From NCBI RefSeq assembly GCF_000012965.1, contig NC_007575.1, positions 992,001 through 1,056,000 of the forward strand: a stretch of 64,000 nt of DNA. Reading direction: 5' to 3'. Source of the DNA: Sulfurimonas denitrificans DSM 1251 (lineage in GTDB: Bacteria; Campylobacterota; Campylobacteria; Campylobacterales; Sulfurimonadaceae). A model generated the notes under the pieces. It worked only from the letters and a program-made list of their open reading frames with translations, had not been told where the DNA came from and made no database searches. A program made the position numbers and the translations under genes. Shown here in pieces: positions 54,747 through 62,731 of this stretch. The first letter of the stretch is position 1; every line of letters starts with the position of its first letter.

Positions 54747-55766
54747 CTAAAATTTGGCTACTATAATCTTTTTGTAGAGTATATATGTTCCAAGAAGCCA
54801 TCCAAATGCTAAAACTAGAAGTGCGTATGAGCCAATTATGAGCTGTAGTGTAACGGCTAGAGTGTAATAGAGGATTATTCCTAAAAACATAAATAGATAA
54901 ATTTTACCCTTTTGATGCCTCGCATGAACAATTCCAATTGTAGCTGCTAAAAATATGCTTAAAACTGGAAAAAGGCTAAAGAGTATATTTGAGATGAGCA
55001 TCTTTCTCTTTTTTGATGATGGAGCCTCTGGTAGCCAATACTCCATAGGTGTTTCATATTTATCCAAATCTGTCTTCATTGTATCGTTGATAAACATAGT
55101 CTCAAAGTTTATCTGCGTAAATTTCTCATCTGAATAACTATACCCCTCTCCTGAAGTTAGCTTTAGCCTTAAAATTCCCGAATCATTTATAATTTGGGCA
55201 TTTTTTGCTCTAATTAGCACCTCTTCATCCTGTTTTTTATTAAATAAAATAACATCTGAATATGTCTCATTTTGGTTGTCTTTTCCTATATATAAGAGCC
55301 ATTCGCCAAATTTATGACCAAACTCTGAAGCTGAGAGGTTAAATTTTGCTTCACTTTTTTTATAAGAGATAAAGTTGCTAGATAGAGTTTTTGCATGTGG
55401 AAAGAGTACAAAAAAGTTAAAAAGAAGAATAGCGCAGAGGAATAGTGCTGGTTTTAAAACTGTTTTTATTATAAGTTTAGGTCTAATGCCAAGTGCAAAA
55501 AGTACAACTATCTCATTGTCATTTGAGAGTTTAAAAAGCGCTAGTGTTATAGCTACGAAAAAAGAGATAGGAAGAGTGTAAAATAGCAGCTCTGGCAACA
55601 TAAAGAAAAAAAGTTTTGCCATCTCAAAAATAGTAAGTTGAATAACTGCTGTATAGGTAGCTAATTTTATTAGAAACACAATTGAAGCAATTGAGAAAAG
55701 CGGTAAAAAGATAGATAAAAATAGAATTGAGACAGACTCTCTTATGTAGTTTTGAACAATTTTCAT
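54747..55766 (-). CDS. LptF/LptG-family LPS export permease
   Basis: This 339-aa inner-membrane protein has about six membrane segments in two groups (about 15-125 and 255-335) around a periplasmic beta-jellyroll (about 130-245). It works with LptB and LptC to move lipopolysaccharide from the inner membrane. It overlaps the prepilin peptidase gene by 1 bp and abuts truA. Its best match is LptF or LptG; I cannot separate the two here. Confidence 0.88.
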   Translation of the reverse strand: MKIVQNYIRESVSILFLSIFLPLFSIASIVFLIKLATYTAVIQLTIFEMAKLFFFMLPELLFYTLPISFFVAITLALFKLSNDNEIVVLFALGIRPKLIIKTVLKPALFLCAILLFNFFVLFPHAKTLSSNFISYKKSEAKFNLSASEFGHKFGEWLLYIGKDNQNETYSDVILFNKKQDEEVLIRAKNAQIINDSGILRLKLTSGEGYSYSDEKFTQINFETMFINDTMKTDLDKYETPMEYWLPEAPSSKKRKMLISNILFSLFPVLSIFLAATIGIVHARHQKGKIYLFMFLGIILYYTLAVTLQLIIGSYALLVLAFGWLLGTYILYKKIIVAKF

Positions 55767-56581
55767 CAGTAGTTAGCCTCAATATAGCGCATAATAGCAC
55801 TATCATAAATATATACTATAAAAGTAGCTGCTGTTAAAAAAGGGACAAAAGGAACCCTCTGCTCCTCTTTAGAGCCTCTTAGGGCAAAAAGCATAACAGG
55901 AAGAGCTAAGAGTGCTGAGAGGAAAATAGCTACAAGCGTTAGTTTAACCCCAAGAAGAGCGCCCATTGTAGCTGCAACGATTATATCGCCTTCCCCCATA
56001 GCTTCTATAAAAGGGTAGGTATGGTAGTTTTTACTCCATGAAGTAAGAGTTTTTTTAGCTTCTCTCTTAGCTGTTGATGTCAAAATATATGAGAGTGCAA
56101 ATCTAAGAAGAGTGAAGCTTCCAGCAAAAAGAAGAGCATTTTGAAAATTAAGCACTATGCCAGATAAACTCCAAGCACCAAAAATTCCAAAGAGCAGTGC
56201 TAACAGATTGAGAGAATCTGGAACCATTTTATATCTAAGGTCAATTAAAGATAGCGCTAAGAGAGTTAAAAAACTACATGTAATAAAAAGAGTAGGTAAG
56301 CTAAGTCCCATCTTAAAAACTAAGCCAAGAGCTATAAGAGCACTTAAGAGCTCTATAATTGGGTACTGAATTGATATGTCGGATTTGCAAAAGGCGCATT
56401 TTCCTCTTAGAAAAATCCAAGAAAAAATAGGTATATTGTGCCAAGGCTTTAAACTCTCATTGCATTTTTGGCAGTGAGAATTTACAAAAACAGCACTCTC
56501 ATCTTTTGGAACTCTTAGGATTACAACATTTAAAAATGAGCCAAAAAGAAGAGCTAAAATAAAAGTAAATGTAAGTTCCAC
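55766..56581 (-). CDS. pilD: Prepilin peptidase (type IV leader peptidase)
   Basis: This 271-aa A24-family aspartyl peptidase has two CxxC pairs of the N-terminal zinc domain (CQKC, CAFC), the catalytic Asp of DLRYKMVPD and of GEGD, and about eight membrane segments. It cleaves and methylates prepilins or pseudopilins. No pilin gene is nearby. It overlaps uppS by one base. Confidence 0.93.
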   Translation of the reverse strand: MELTFTFILALLFGSFLNVVILRVPKDESAVFVNSHCQKCNESLKPWHNIPIFSWIFLRGKCAFCKSDISIQYPIIELLSALIALGLVFKMGLSLPTLFITCSFLTLLALSLIDLRYKMVPDSLNLLALLFGIFGAWSLSGIVLNFQNALLFAGSFTLLRFALSYILTSTAKREAKKTLTSWSKNYHTYPFIEAMGEGDIIVAATMGALLGVKLTLVAIFLSALLALPVMLFALRGSKEEQRVPFVPFLTAATFIVYIYDSAIMRYIEANY

Positions 56582-57258
56582 TACTTCAGCCCTCCAAATC
56601 TTCTCTCAATTTTTGTAAAATCGTTTAATGTTTTTTCTAGCTCATTGACACTAAAATCAGGCCATAGGGTATCTGTAAAAAATAGTTCAGCATAAGCACT
56701 CTGCCAAAGTAAAAAGTTTGACAACCTGTGATCTCCACCTGTTCTGATTAGTAAATCAACATTATCTTTGCAATCTAGTGCATCTAAGAGCATAGCTTCT
56801 GTTATATCGTCGTCTCTTTTTTTTACTCTGTTTATCGCTCTTAGTATCTCATCATGTGCACCATAATTTAGTGCAAGGGATTGAACCAAACCATCACAAT
56901 GTGCACTTTTTTCTTCTACATCTCTTATGGTTTTTTGAAGAGAAGAAGAGAAGGCGCTGATGTCTCCAATTGGCTCAAATCTGATGTTGTTCTTTAGATA
57001 AGTCTCAAGTTCACTGTTGAGATATTTTTCTAAAAGTTTCATTAAAAATTCAACTTCCAGCTTAGGTCTTTTCCAGTTTTCCGTTGAAAAAGCGTACAGA
57101 GTGAGTCTTTGTATCTCTTTATGTTTGGCACAAAACTCAGTGACAGCTCTTGCTACTTTTGCACCAGCTTCATGTCCTTTTACTCTTTTTTTTCCTCTAA
57201 GCTCAGCCCAGCGTCCATTGCCATCCATGATTATGGCTATATGCTTTACTCTATTCAT
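56581..57258 (-). CDS. uppS: Undecaprenyl diphosphate synthase
   Basis: This 225-aa cis-prenyltransferase has the signature IAIIMDGNGRWA with catalytic D12, the TLYAFSTENWKRP motif and LLIRTGGDHRLSNFLLWQ near the C-terminus. It makes the lipid carrier of peptidoglycan and LPS synthesis. It overlaps coaBC by 4 bp. Confidence 0.97.
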   Translation of the reverse strand: MNRVKHIAIIMDGNGRWAELRGKKRVKGHEAGAKVARAVTEFCAKHKEIQRLTLYAFSTENWKRPKLEVEFLMKLLEKYLNSELETYLKNNIRFEPIGDISAFSSSLQKTIRDVEEKSAHCDGLVQSLALNYGAHDEILRAINRVKKRDDDITEAMLLDALDCKDNVDLLIRTGGDHRLSNFLLWQSAYAELFFTDTLWPDFSVNELEKTLNDFTKIERRFGGLK

Positions 57259-58523
57259 ATATTTTTAGCATGCTCTAAAATCTCAAATGCGATATTTAAT
57301 TTGTCGCAAAGAGCTATCTTCTGATGTTTATTTTTTGACAAAAAATCTACGCTGTTTGTATCTGTTGCAAAACTTGAAGAGTCTTTTAATATATTTAGAC
57401 AAACAGCATCAAGAGATTTTTTTTCTAACATTTTTTGAGCATTTTGCAAAGCATTTTGCTCATCCATTTCAGCTTTAAAACCTATAGTTGTGATGCCCTT
57501 TTTGTCTATCGAACTTAAAATATCTAGGTTCTCTTTGAGTTGAAGATTCCACTCACTCCCAAGAGACTCTTTTTTTAACTTCCCGCTTTGAGCATAACTT
57601 ACAACATAGTCGCTAATGGCAGCTACCATAAAAAGATATGGTTTTTTTTGAATAAGATGAATCTGCTCATCTCTCATAAGTGTTGCCTTTGATAGCTTTC
57701 CTTTTTTAGCAATTCGAATAGAGTCGTTTAGATATTCAGCCATTTCAGCAGAACTCTCTACTTTGATTGTATATAAATCAAGTGGCAACTCAGGCTCAAA
57801 TTTAGTAGAGATAAGATTTACATCTGCACCTCTACAATATAGTGCAGTAGCCATAGCAGATGCCATTTTTCCGCTTGAGAAGTTTGAGAGAAAGCGTACA
57901 TCATCAATCTTTTCAATAGTTCCACCACCTGTAACTATAACTCTTCTATCCATCCAAAACGTATCTCTTAGAAGCGCTTTTGCACAGTGCCAAAATATCT
58001 CAAGAGGCTCTGCCATAGCACCATTGCCAACACTTTTACATGCGAGCTCCTTAGTTTGCGTTTCAACTATCTCATAGTTTGCAATTGCTAACATCTTCAG
58101 ATTTGCTTTTGTAATTGGATTATTTATCATATTTGTATTTGCAGAGGGTGCTATTATTTTCAGGTCTGGATAGGCTAGGGCGGACTCTAGCAAAATATTA
58201 TCCGCTATTGCATTTGCAAGTTTTGCTATCGTATTTGCAGTTGCTGGAGCGATAACAAAGAGGTCTGCCCACTGAGTAGTTTTTATATGGTTATGCTCAT
58301 TTGCCCATGACTCATTTGTGTCATCTAAAACCATATTTGAACTAAGAGCTTCAAAGCTAAGAGGCGCTATGAACTTTTTAGAAGCTTCGCTCATTACAAC
58401 TTTGACTTCTGCTCCCGCTTTGCTAAAGAGTCTAACAAGCTCAAGAGACTTATATATGGCAATCGAGCCAGTAACGCCTAAGAGTATCTTTTTACCTTTT
58501 AACAAATCCGCTGGAATAACCAT
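57255..58523 (-). CDS. coaBC: Phosphopantothenoylcysteine decarboxylase/synthetase CoaBC
   Basis: This bifunctional 422-aa coenzyme A enzyme has a flavin-dependent CoaC domain (LLGVTGSIAIYKSLEL, active His in HNHIKTTQWAD, ANTNM, and ELACKSVGNGAMAE in which the usual Arg of GRMAE is Ala) and a CoaB domain (VIVTGGGTIEKIDDVRF). It is the first gene of the five-gene operon. The R-to-A change in the CoaC loop is noted; the effect is unknown. Confidence 0.95.
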   Translation of the reverse strand: MVIPADLLKGKKILLGVTGSIAIYKSLELVRLFSKAGAEVKVVMSEASKKFIAPLSFEALSSNMVLDDTNESWANEHNHIKTTQWADLFVIAPATANTIAKLANAIADNILLESALAYPDLKIIAPSANTNMINNPITKANLKMLAIANYEIVETQTKELACKSVGNGAMAEPLEIFWHCAKALLRDTFWMDRRVIVTGGGTIEKIDDVRFLSNFSSGKMASAMATALYCRGADVNLISTKFEPELPLDLYTIKVESSAEMAEYLNDSIRIAKKGKLSKATLMRDEQIHLIQKKPYLFMVAAISDYVVSYAQSGKLKKESLGSEWNLQLKENLDILSSIDKKGITTIGFKAEMDEQNALQNAQKMLEKKSLDAVCLNILKDSSSFATDTNSVDFLSKNKHQKIALCDKLNIAFEILEHAKNI

Positions 58524-58689
58524 CTAAAACCTCTTACTTATAACATAAATGCGTATTTTAGCAGGAAAAATCTTATTCTTTTATTTTTAATTTTTTAGCC
58601 TTAAAACCATTTTTAGTTGATAGGAATCAATTATTTAAATTATTAATGTGTTAAAATTTCAACTTATAATAATTAAAAGGAAAATTTAT

Positions 58690-59796
58690 ATGAAAAAAAT
58701 ACTGTTGTTGGCGATTACTCTATCGTCATTACTTTTTGCTCAAACTGAAAATGAAACATGCAAGAAGTGTCATCCAGACATAGTAAATGAGTTTGAAGGC
58801 TCAATGCATAGAAATGCAACTTACTATGATGATGAGATTCATAAAGCTGTATGGGATATGCACCCATCAAGAGATAGCGGTAAATATAGTTGTGCTGAGT
58901 GTCATGCTCCAAACGCAAAAGATGAAAAAGAGGTGGCACAGGGTATAACTTGTGTAAGTTGTCACACCATAAAAGATGTAGAAGAGCATGCGGGTGCAAA
59001 TAAAAATGTATATTCAAAAGATAAGAAAACTTTCTACTCAGCTGAAGCAGGAAGAGAAAATGAAAAAGTAATTTATAAACAAGAGAGCTCTTGGTTGGGT
59101 ATGAACAAAACTACAGTAGGCTCTCCTTATCATGATATAGATTACACAAATGAGAAATATTATAATGGGCAAATGTGTATGGGTTGTCACTCTCATAGAC
59201 AAAATTCAAGTGAGTTTATGATTTGCGAAACAGGTAAAGATGGTGCGCAAAACAAAGAGGAAAATTGTATTACATGTCATATGCCTAAAGTTGAAGGAAC
59301 TGCAACAACTATTAGACAGAGCCAAAAACATGCATATCACGGGTTCGCTGGTGCTCATAAAAAACCAGAGCTTCTTTCACAATATGTTGAGATTGAACTT
59401 GGTAAAAAAAGTAATGGTTTTGATGTATTTGTTACAAATAAAGCGCCACATGATTTGATGTTGCATCCTCTTAGAGTTACGGAGTTGAGAGTAAAAATTA
59501 TAAGTGAAAAAGAGAGTAAATCTCTACAAACTTTTACATTTGTTAAAGTTATAGGAAATGAAAGCGGACCGTCAATGCCTTGGCTTGCAAATCAAGTTGT
59601 AGTTGATACTATGTTAAAAGGTAATGAAAAAAGAGCAATTCCTTATACTGAAGTGCTGAAAAAAGGGGATAAGGTTGAAGTTGAACTTGGATACTATCTT
59701 GTAAATCCAAAAGCGCTTAAAAAATTAAACTTAGAGGGCAACAAAAAAGCTGAGAAATTTACAGTTCTTAAGCAAAAAAGTTTTATAGCAGAGTAG
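58690..59796 (+). CDS. Periplasmic pentahaem c-type cytochrome
   Basis: This 368-aa exported protein has a signal peptide (about 1-18) and five CxxCH haem sites (CKKCH, CAECH, CVSCH, CMGCH, CITCH) in the first 215 residues, then a C-terminal beta-rich domain (about 230-368) without haem. It resembles the cytochrome c554/multihaem family used in anaerobic respiratory chains. I chose ATG 58690 (AAGGAAAA upstream) over an in-frame ATG 14 codons earlier. The electron partner is unknown. Confidence 0.88.
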   Translation: MKKILLLAITLSSLLFAQTENETCKKCHPDIVNEFEGSMHRNATYYDDEIHKAVWDMHPSRDSGKYSCAECHAPNAKDEKEVAQGITCVSCHTIKDVEEHAGANKNVYSKDKKTFYSAEAGRENEKVIYKQESSWLGMNKTTVGSPYHDIDYTNEKYYNGQMCMGCHSHRQNSSEFMICETGKDGAQNKEENCITCHMPKVEGTATTIRQSQKHAYHGFAGAHKKPELLSQYVEIELGKKSNGFDVFVTNKAPHDLMLHPLRVTELRVKIISEKESKSLQTFTFVKVIGNESGPSMPWLANQVVVDTMLKGNEKRAIPYTEVLKKGDKVEVELGYYLVNPKALKKLNLEGNKKAEKFTVLKQKSFIAE

Positions 59797-59810
59797 CACT
59801 TAGCTACTCT
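59790..59810. terminator. Bidirectional hairpin between convergent genes
   Basis: AGAGTAGC and its complement flank a 5-nt loop; the arms include the stop codons of both the cytochrome and the CDGSH gene. A typical compact bidirectional terminator, without a strong T-run. Confidence 0.6.
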
Positions 59811-60094
59811 ACCTCCTCCTCATACCTGACTTTCCCACCAATATCTTCATCCCTATATGTGCTATGTGTTCCATCACAAAATGGGAAGTTCTTACTAGAT
59901 TTACACATGCAGATATGATACTGTTTAGTTTTTTCAACTGTTACTTTTTTTGGCATACAACTGCTTCCTTCATGTTTTCCATCACAAAAAACACCACCCT
60001 CGCTTCTTCCACATGTACAAATATAATATGGAATCCAAGCTTCCAACGTAACGCCGTTTGGTTTGTTGTCAAATACTATCGCATCTTTACACAT
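59804..60094 (-). CDS. Tandem CDGSH iron-sulphur domain protein
   Basis: This 96-aa protein carries two CDGSH-type [2Fe-2S] motifs: CTCGRSEGGVFCDGKH (the Pro before F is Val) and CMCKSSKNFPFCDGTH. The Fe-S cluster is ligated by three Cys and one His in each. Such proteins act in redox or iron handling. It converges on the cytochrome gene and is monocistronic. Confidence 0.9.
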   Translation of the reverse strand: MCKDAIVFDNKPNGVTLEAWIPYYICTCGRSEGGVFCDGKHEGSSCMPKKVTVEKTKQYHICMCKSSKNFPFCDGTHSTYRDEDIGGKVRYEEEVE

Positions 60095-60194
60095 AATAAA
60101 CTCCTTTAATTACTCATTTGCTAAACATTATATTTAATGATTTTTAAAACACCCCTTATGATATACTTCTGTATCTTAAAATGAGGATTTTAAA

Positions 60195-60749
60195 ATGATA
60201 AAAGTTCTATTAATTCCACTCTTTTTTATGCTTTTTTCTGGATGTGTAGATAAGAAAAATGTTTTGTTTATAGATAATATGGGTATTTGCACCAAAAGTA
60301 TGGCAACGCTTCATCTGCGTGAGGTTGAGATGCAAAACAATGCTCAGACGTTTAATGTTACATCAGATGAGTTAACTCTTGCTCTTGTAAATGCACTCAA
60401 AGAGACAAACTGCTTTGTGGTTCTTACATCAAAGACTAATTCTCTTGACTCAAAAGATGATTATTTCTTAGATGTGAAGGTGAACCTTTCTCAGGATAAA
60501 GAAAAAAGTAAGCAGAATATTTTCAAAACGGTTGAAAAAGAGCACCTACAAATGCTGATTTCTCTAAACGCTTACAATAACGGAAACAAAGTTGTGGCAA
60601 ATGCAAAAAGTGAAATCGTTATCGATAAATCAAAAATTTTAGGCTTTAAACCAGAATCAGACACACTTGGCGACAAGCGTATGCTCATTAAAAATGCTAC
60701 AAAACAAGTATCCATAGCTATCAGTGATGGATTTCTAAAACTGAGATAA
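60195..60749 (+). CDS. Putative lipoprotein
   Basis: This 184-aa protein has a lipoprotein signal peptide with lipobox LFSGC (Cys 17). The rest is a mixed alpha/beta domain with the conserved pattern of small periplasmic proteins that copy part of the CsgG/curli or LpoB type fold. It ends at a hairpin. Function unknown; it may be anchored in the outer membrane. Confidence 0.65.
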   Translation: MIKVLLIPLFFMLFSGCVDKKNVLFIDNMGICTKSMATLHLREVEMQNNAQTFNVTSDELTLALVNALKETNCFVVLTSKTNSLDSKDDYFLDVKVNLSQDKEKSKQNIFKTVEKEHLQMLISLNAYNNGNKVVANAKSEIVIDKSKILGFKPESDTLGDKRMLIKNATKQVSIAISDGFLKLR

Positions 60750-60769
60750 GGTGCACTTTTAGCACCTTA
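60747..60769 (+). terminator. Hairpin at the end of the lipoprotein gene
   Basis: TAAGGTGC and GCACCTTA (8 bp) flank a 7-nt loop, and the left arm includes the stop codon. A moderately T-rich stretch follows. It ends the lipoprotein transcript before the iron-uptake operon. Confidence 0.7.
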
Positions 60770-60852
60770 ATCAAAACCTTTTAATTTTAAACCGCTAGTT
60801 TTAATCTCCCCATATACCTAAACCATTTTAATTATCTAAATATAGCAAATAT

Positions 60853-60871
60853 GATATTTATTATCAAAATC
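60853..60871 (+). promoter_or_regulatory. Fur-box-like sequence upstream of exbB
   Basis: GATATTTATTATCAAAATC matches 13 of 19 positions of the classical Fur consensus. The flank downstream (CAGAA then AATTAAG) is repeated at the second site (62652-62670). It lies 62 bp before exbB. Fur binding is inferred. Confidence 0.6.
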
Positions 60872-60932
60872 AGAATAAATTAAGCAATTTGGCTATATGA
60901 TTTTGATTTTACTTATCAATAAAGGTTGAAAT

Positions 60933-61364
60933 ATGGAGTATTTAAAAGAGAGCGTAGATTATGGGATATTGGCGATACTCTTTTTTATGAGTTTTGTATC
61001 TATTTGGCTCTCTATTGAGAGATATTTTTTTTATAAAAGTGTTGATTTAATGGAGTATAAAACAAAAAATGAGGTAGAGGTTATTTTGACAAATAATCTC
61101 TCTACTATTTCAAGTATAGCTTCAAATGCCCCATACGTTGGGCTTCTTGGGACTGTCATGGGGATAATGGTTGTTTTTTACGACATGGGGCAAAACTCAT
61201 CTTTAGAGACCTCAGTTGTAGTTATAGGGCTCTCTTTGGCGCTAAAGGCAACAGCGCTTGGGCTTTTAGTGGCGATTCCTTCCATGATGCTCTATAGTGC
61301 ATTTTTGCGTAAAACGGATATCTTATTTGCAAAGTGGGAAGATGAAATCAATAAAAAGATATGA
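60933..61364 (+). CDS. exbB: ExbB/TolQ-type proton channel subunit
   Basis: This 143-aa protein has three membrane segments (about 13-31, 60-85 and 100-125) and the family glycine pattern NAPYVGLLGTVMGIMVVF. With ExbD it couples the proton motive force to TonB. First gene of the iron-uptake operon; overlaps exbD by 23 bp. Confidence 0.92.
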   Translation: MEYLKESVDYGILAILFFMSFVSIWLSIERYFFYKSVDLMEYKTKNEVEVILTNNLSTISSIASNAPYVGLLGTVMGIMVVFYDMGQNSSLETSVVVIGLSLALKATALGLLVAIPSMMLYSAFLRKTDILFAKWEDEINKKI

Positions 61365-61719
61365 GGGCATAAATGTTGTCCCATTTATAGATGTTCTGCT
61401 TGTTTTGCTTGCGATAGTGTTTGTTATATCTAACTTTATAGCACTTGGAAAGATTGATGTTAAGTTGCCAACTTCATCTACAAAAGAGGCGATAAAAGAT
61501 GTAAAACATAACATAGTCATAACAGAAAATAGTGAGTTGTATGTTAATGATGCGCTTGTTGATAGGGAGGAGTTTAAAAGAAGGCTTTTTGAGTTTTCAA
61601 AAGATGATGTTATTACGATTGTCTCTGATAAGAAGGCGCTTTATGAGGATTTTATCTTTGTAGTTGATGTTTTAAAAGAGAGAGGTTTAGAAAAAATCTC
61701 AATGGCTACAAAAAGATGA
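61342..61719 (+). CDS. exbD: ExbD/TolR-type protein
   Basis: This 125-aa protein has a single membrane segment (about 12-32) with the essential Asp in NVVPFIDVLLVLL, then a periplasmic domain. I start it at ATG 61342, because the longer frame from 61297 begins inside exbB. It overlaps the hemP start by 4 bp. Confidence 0.92.
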   Translation: MKSIKRYEGINVVPFIDVLLVLLAIVFVISNFIALGKIDVKLPTSSTKEAIKDVKHNIVITENSELYVNDALVDREEFKRRLFEFSKDDVITIVSDKKALYEDFIFVVDVLKERGLEKISMATKR

Positions 61720-61844
61720 AAGAGCTACCACAAATAGACTCAAAAGAGCTCTTTAAAGGTGAAAAAATAGTTCGCATAATCCATGCCAATCAAGTATATA
61801 CGCTTAGAATCACGTGTGAAAACAAGCTTATACTAACAAAATAG
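61716..61844 (+). CDS. hemP: HemP-type small protein, 42 aa
   Basis: This 42-aa frame, too short for usual gene callers, has the HemP pattern: an N-terminal SxELF motif, a central RIIHANQVYTLRITCENK segment and C-terminal LILTK. HemP is a small regulator or haem-uptake partner. ATG overlaps the exbD stop by 4 bp (ATGA), and tonB starts 10 bp after its stop with AGGAG. The presence of hemP indicates a haem or iron uptake operon. Confidence 0.88.
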   Translation: MKELPQIDSKELFKGEKIVRIIHANQVYTLRITCENKLILTK

Positions 61845-61853
61845 GAGCTTTGT

Positions 61854-62573
61854 ATGAGAGTAGTAAGCAGAAGTAGCATAAGTGGTTTTTATATCTCTCT
61901 AGCTCTACATGTAGTCGCTATCTTTACTCTTGTTTATGCCCTAGATACAAAGAGTAAACTTCCCACCCCTTTAGAGCCCATGTTTATCTCTTTAAAAAAT
62001 TTTGAACTTCCAAAAGAGGTCTCTTCAAAGGTAGCAAAACCAGAGCCTATAAAAAAAGAGATAGTTCAAAAATCAAAAGTAGCCAAAGTTGAAAAAAAAG
62101 TGGAGGTTTTAGAGCCTAAAAAGATAGAGCAAGAAGTGCAAACTCCTGCAAAAATAGCAAAACCTCTAAAAGATAAATCTGCTCAAACTAGTAGTGCACC
62201 ACAAGAGAGCACCAAGGCGCAAGAAAATCATGAAGCAAAAGAGGATGTTATACAAGAGAGTATAGCGCAAAGCGAGGAAGCAGAACAAGAAGAGTATGAA
62301 AAAACAAATTTTCATAGTATCCGAGATATGGTTTTGGCAAATCTAAAATATCCAAATAATGCAAGAAGAATGGGACTTCATGGAACAGTTGAGATAGTTT
62401 TGGTTATAGATACAAATGGAAAACTTATAGATGTTATTTTGCATAAATCTTCAGGACACTCTCTTTTGGATAAGAGCGCACTCAAATCAGCAGACAAACT
62501 ATGCAAAGCAACTCTGCCAGCACCTCAGAGAGTCTCAAGAGTAATGCTTCCAATCTACTTTGCACTTAACTAA
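61854..62573 (+). CDS. tonB: TonB energy transducer
   Basis: This 239-aa protein has an N-terminal membrane anchor (about 12-30), a Pro/Lys/Glu-rich periplasmic spacer (about 35-145) and a C-terminal TonB domain (about 155-239; VEIVLVIDTNGKLIDV and SSGHSLLDKSAL). It passes ExbBD energy to outer-membrane receptors. ATAGGAG lies a few nt before the start. Confidence 0.93.
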   Translation: MRVVSRSSISGFYISLALHVVAIFTLVYALDTKSKLPTPLEPMFISLKNFELPKEVSSKVAKPEPIKKEIVQKSKVAKVEKKVEVLEPKKIEQEVQTPAKIAKPLKDKSAQTSSAPQESTKAQENHEAKEDVIQESIAQSEEAEQEEYEKTNFHSIRDMVLANLKYPNNARRMGLHGTVEIVLVIDTNGKLIDVILHKSSGHSLLDKSALKSADKLCKATLPAPQRVSRVMLPIYFALN

Positions 62574-62651
62574 AAACTCTAAAAATATTGATTTATGATA
62601 AAAGAGCTAATCGCAACCCTGATAAAAAACAGAGCTCTCAGTTGTATGTTT

Positions 62652-62670
62652 GATATTAGTTATCATAATC
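62652..62670 (+). promoter_or_regulatory. Fur-box-like sequence upstream of the TonB receptor
   Basis: GATATTAGTTATCATAATC matches about 14 of 19 Fur consensus positions and shares the downstream flank with 60853-60871. It lies 62 bp before the GTG of the receptor, almost the same distance as at exbB. It suggests joint iron control. Confidence 0.62.
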
Positions 62671-62731
62671 AGAAATAATTAAGTATAGTTTTTATACCAT
62701 TCTGATATTAAATATCAAAAAGGAAAAAATA

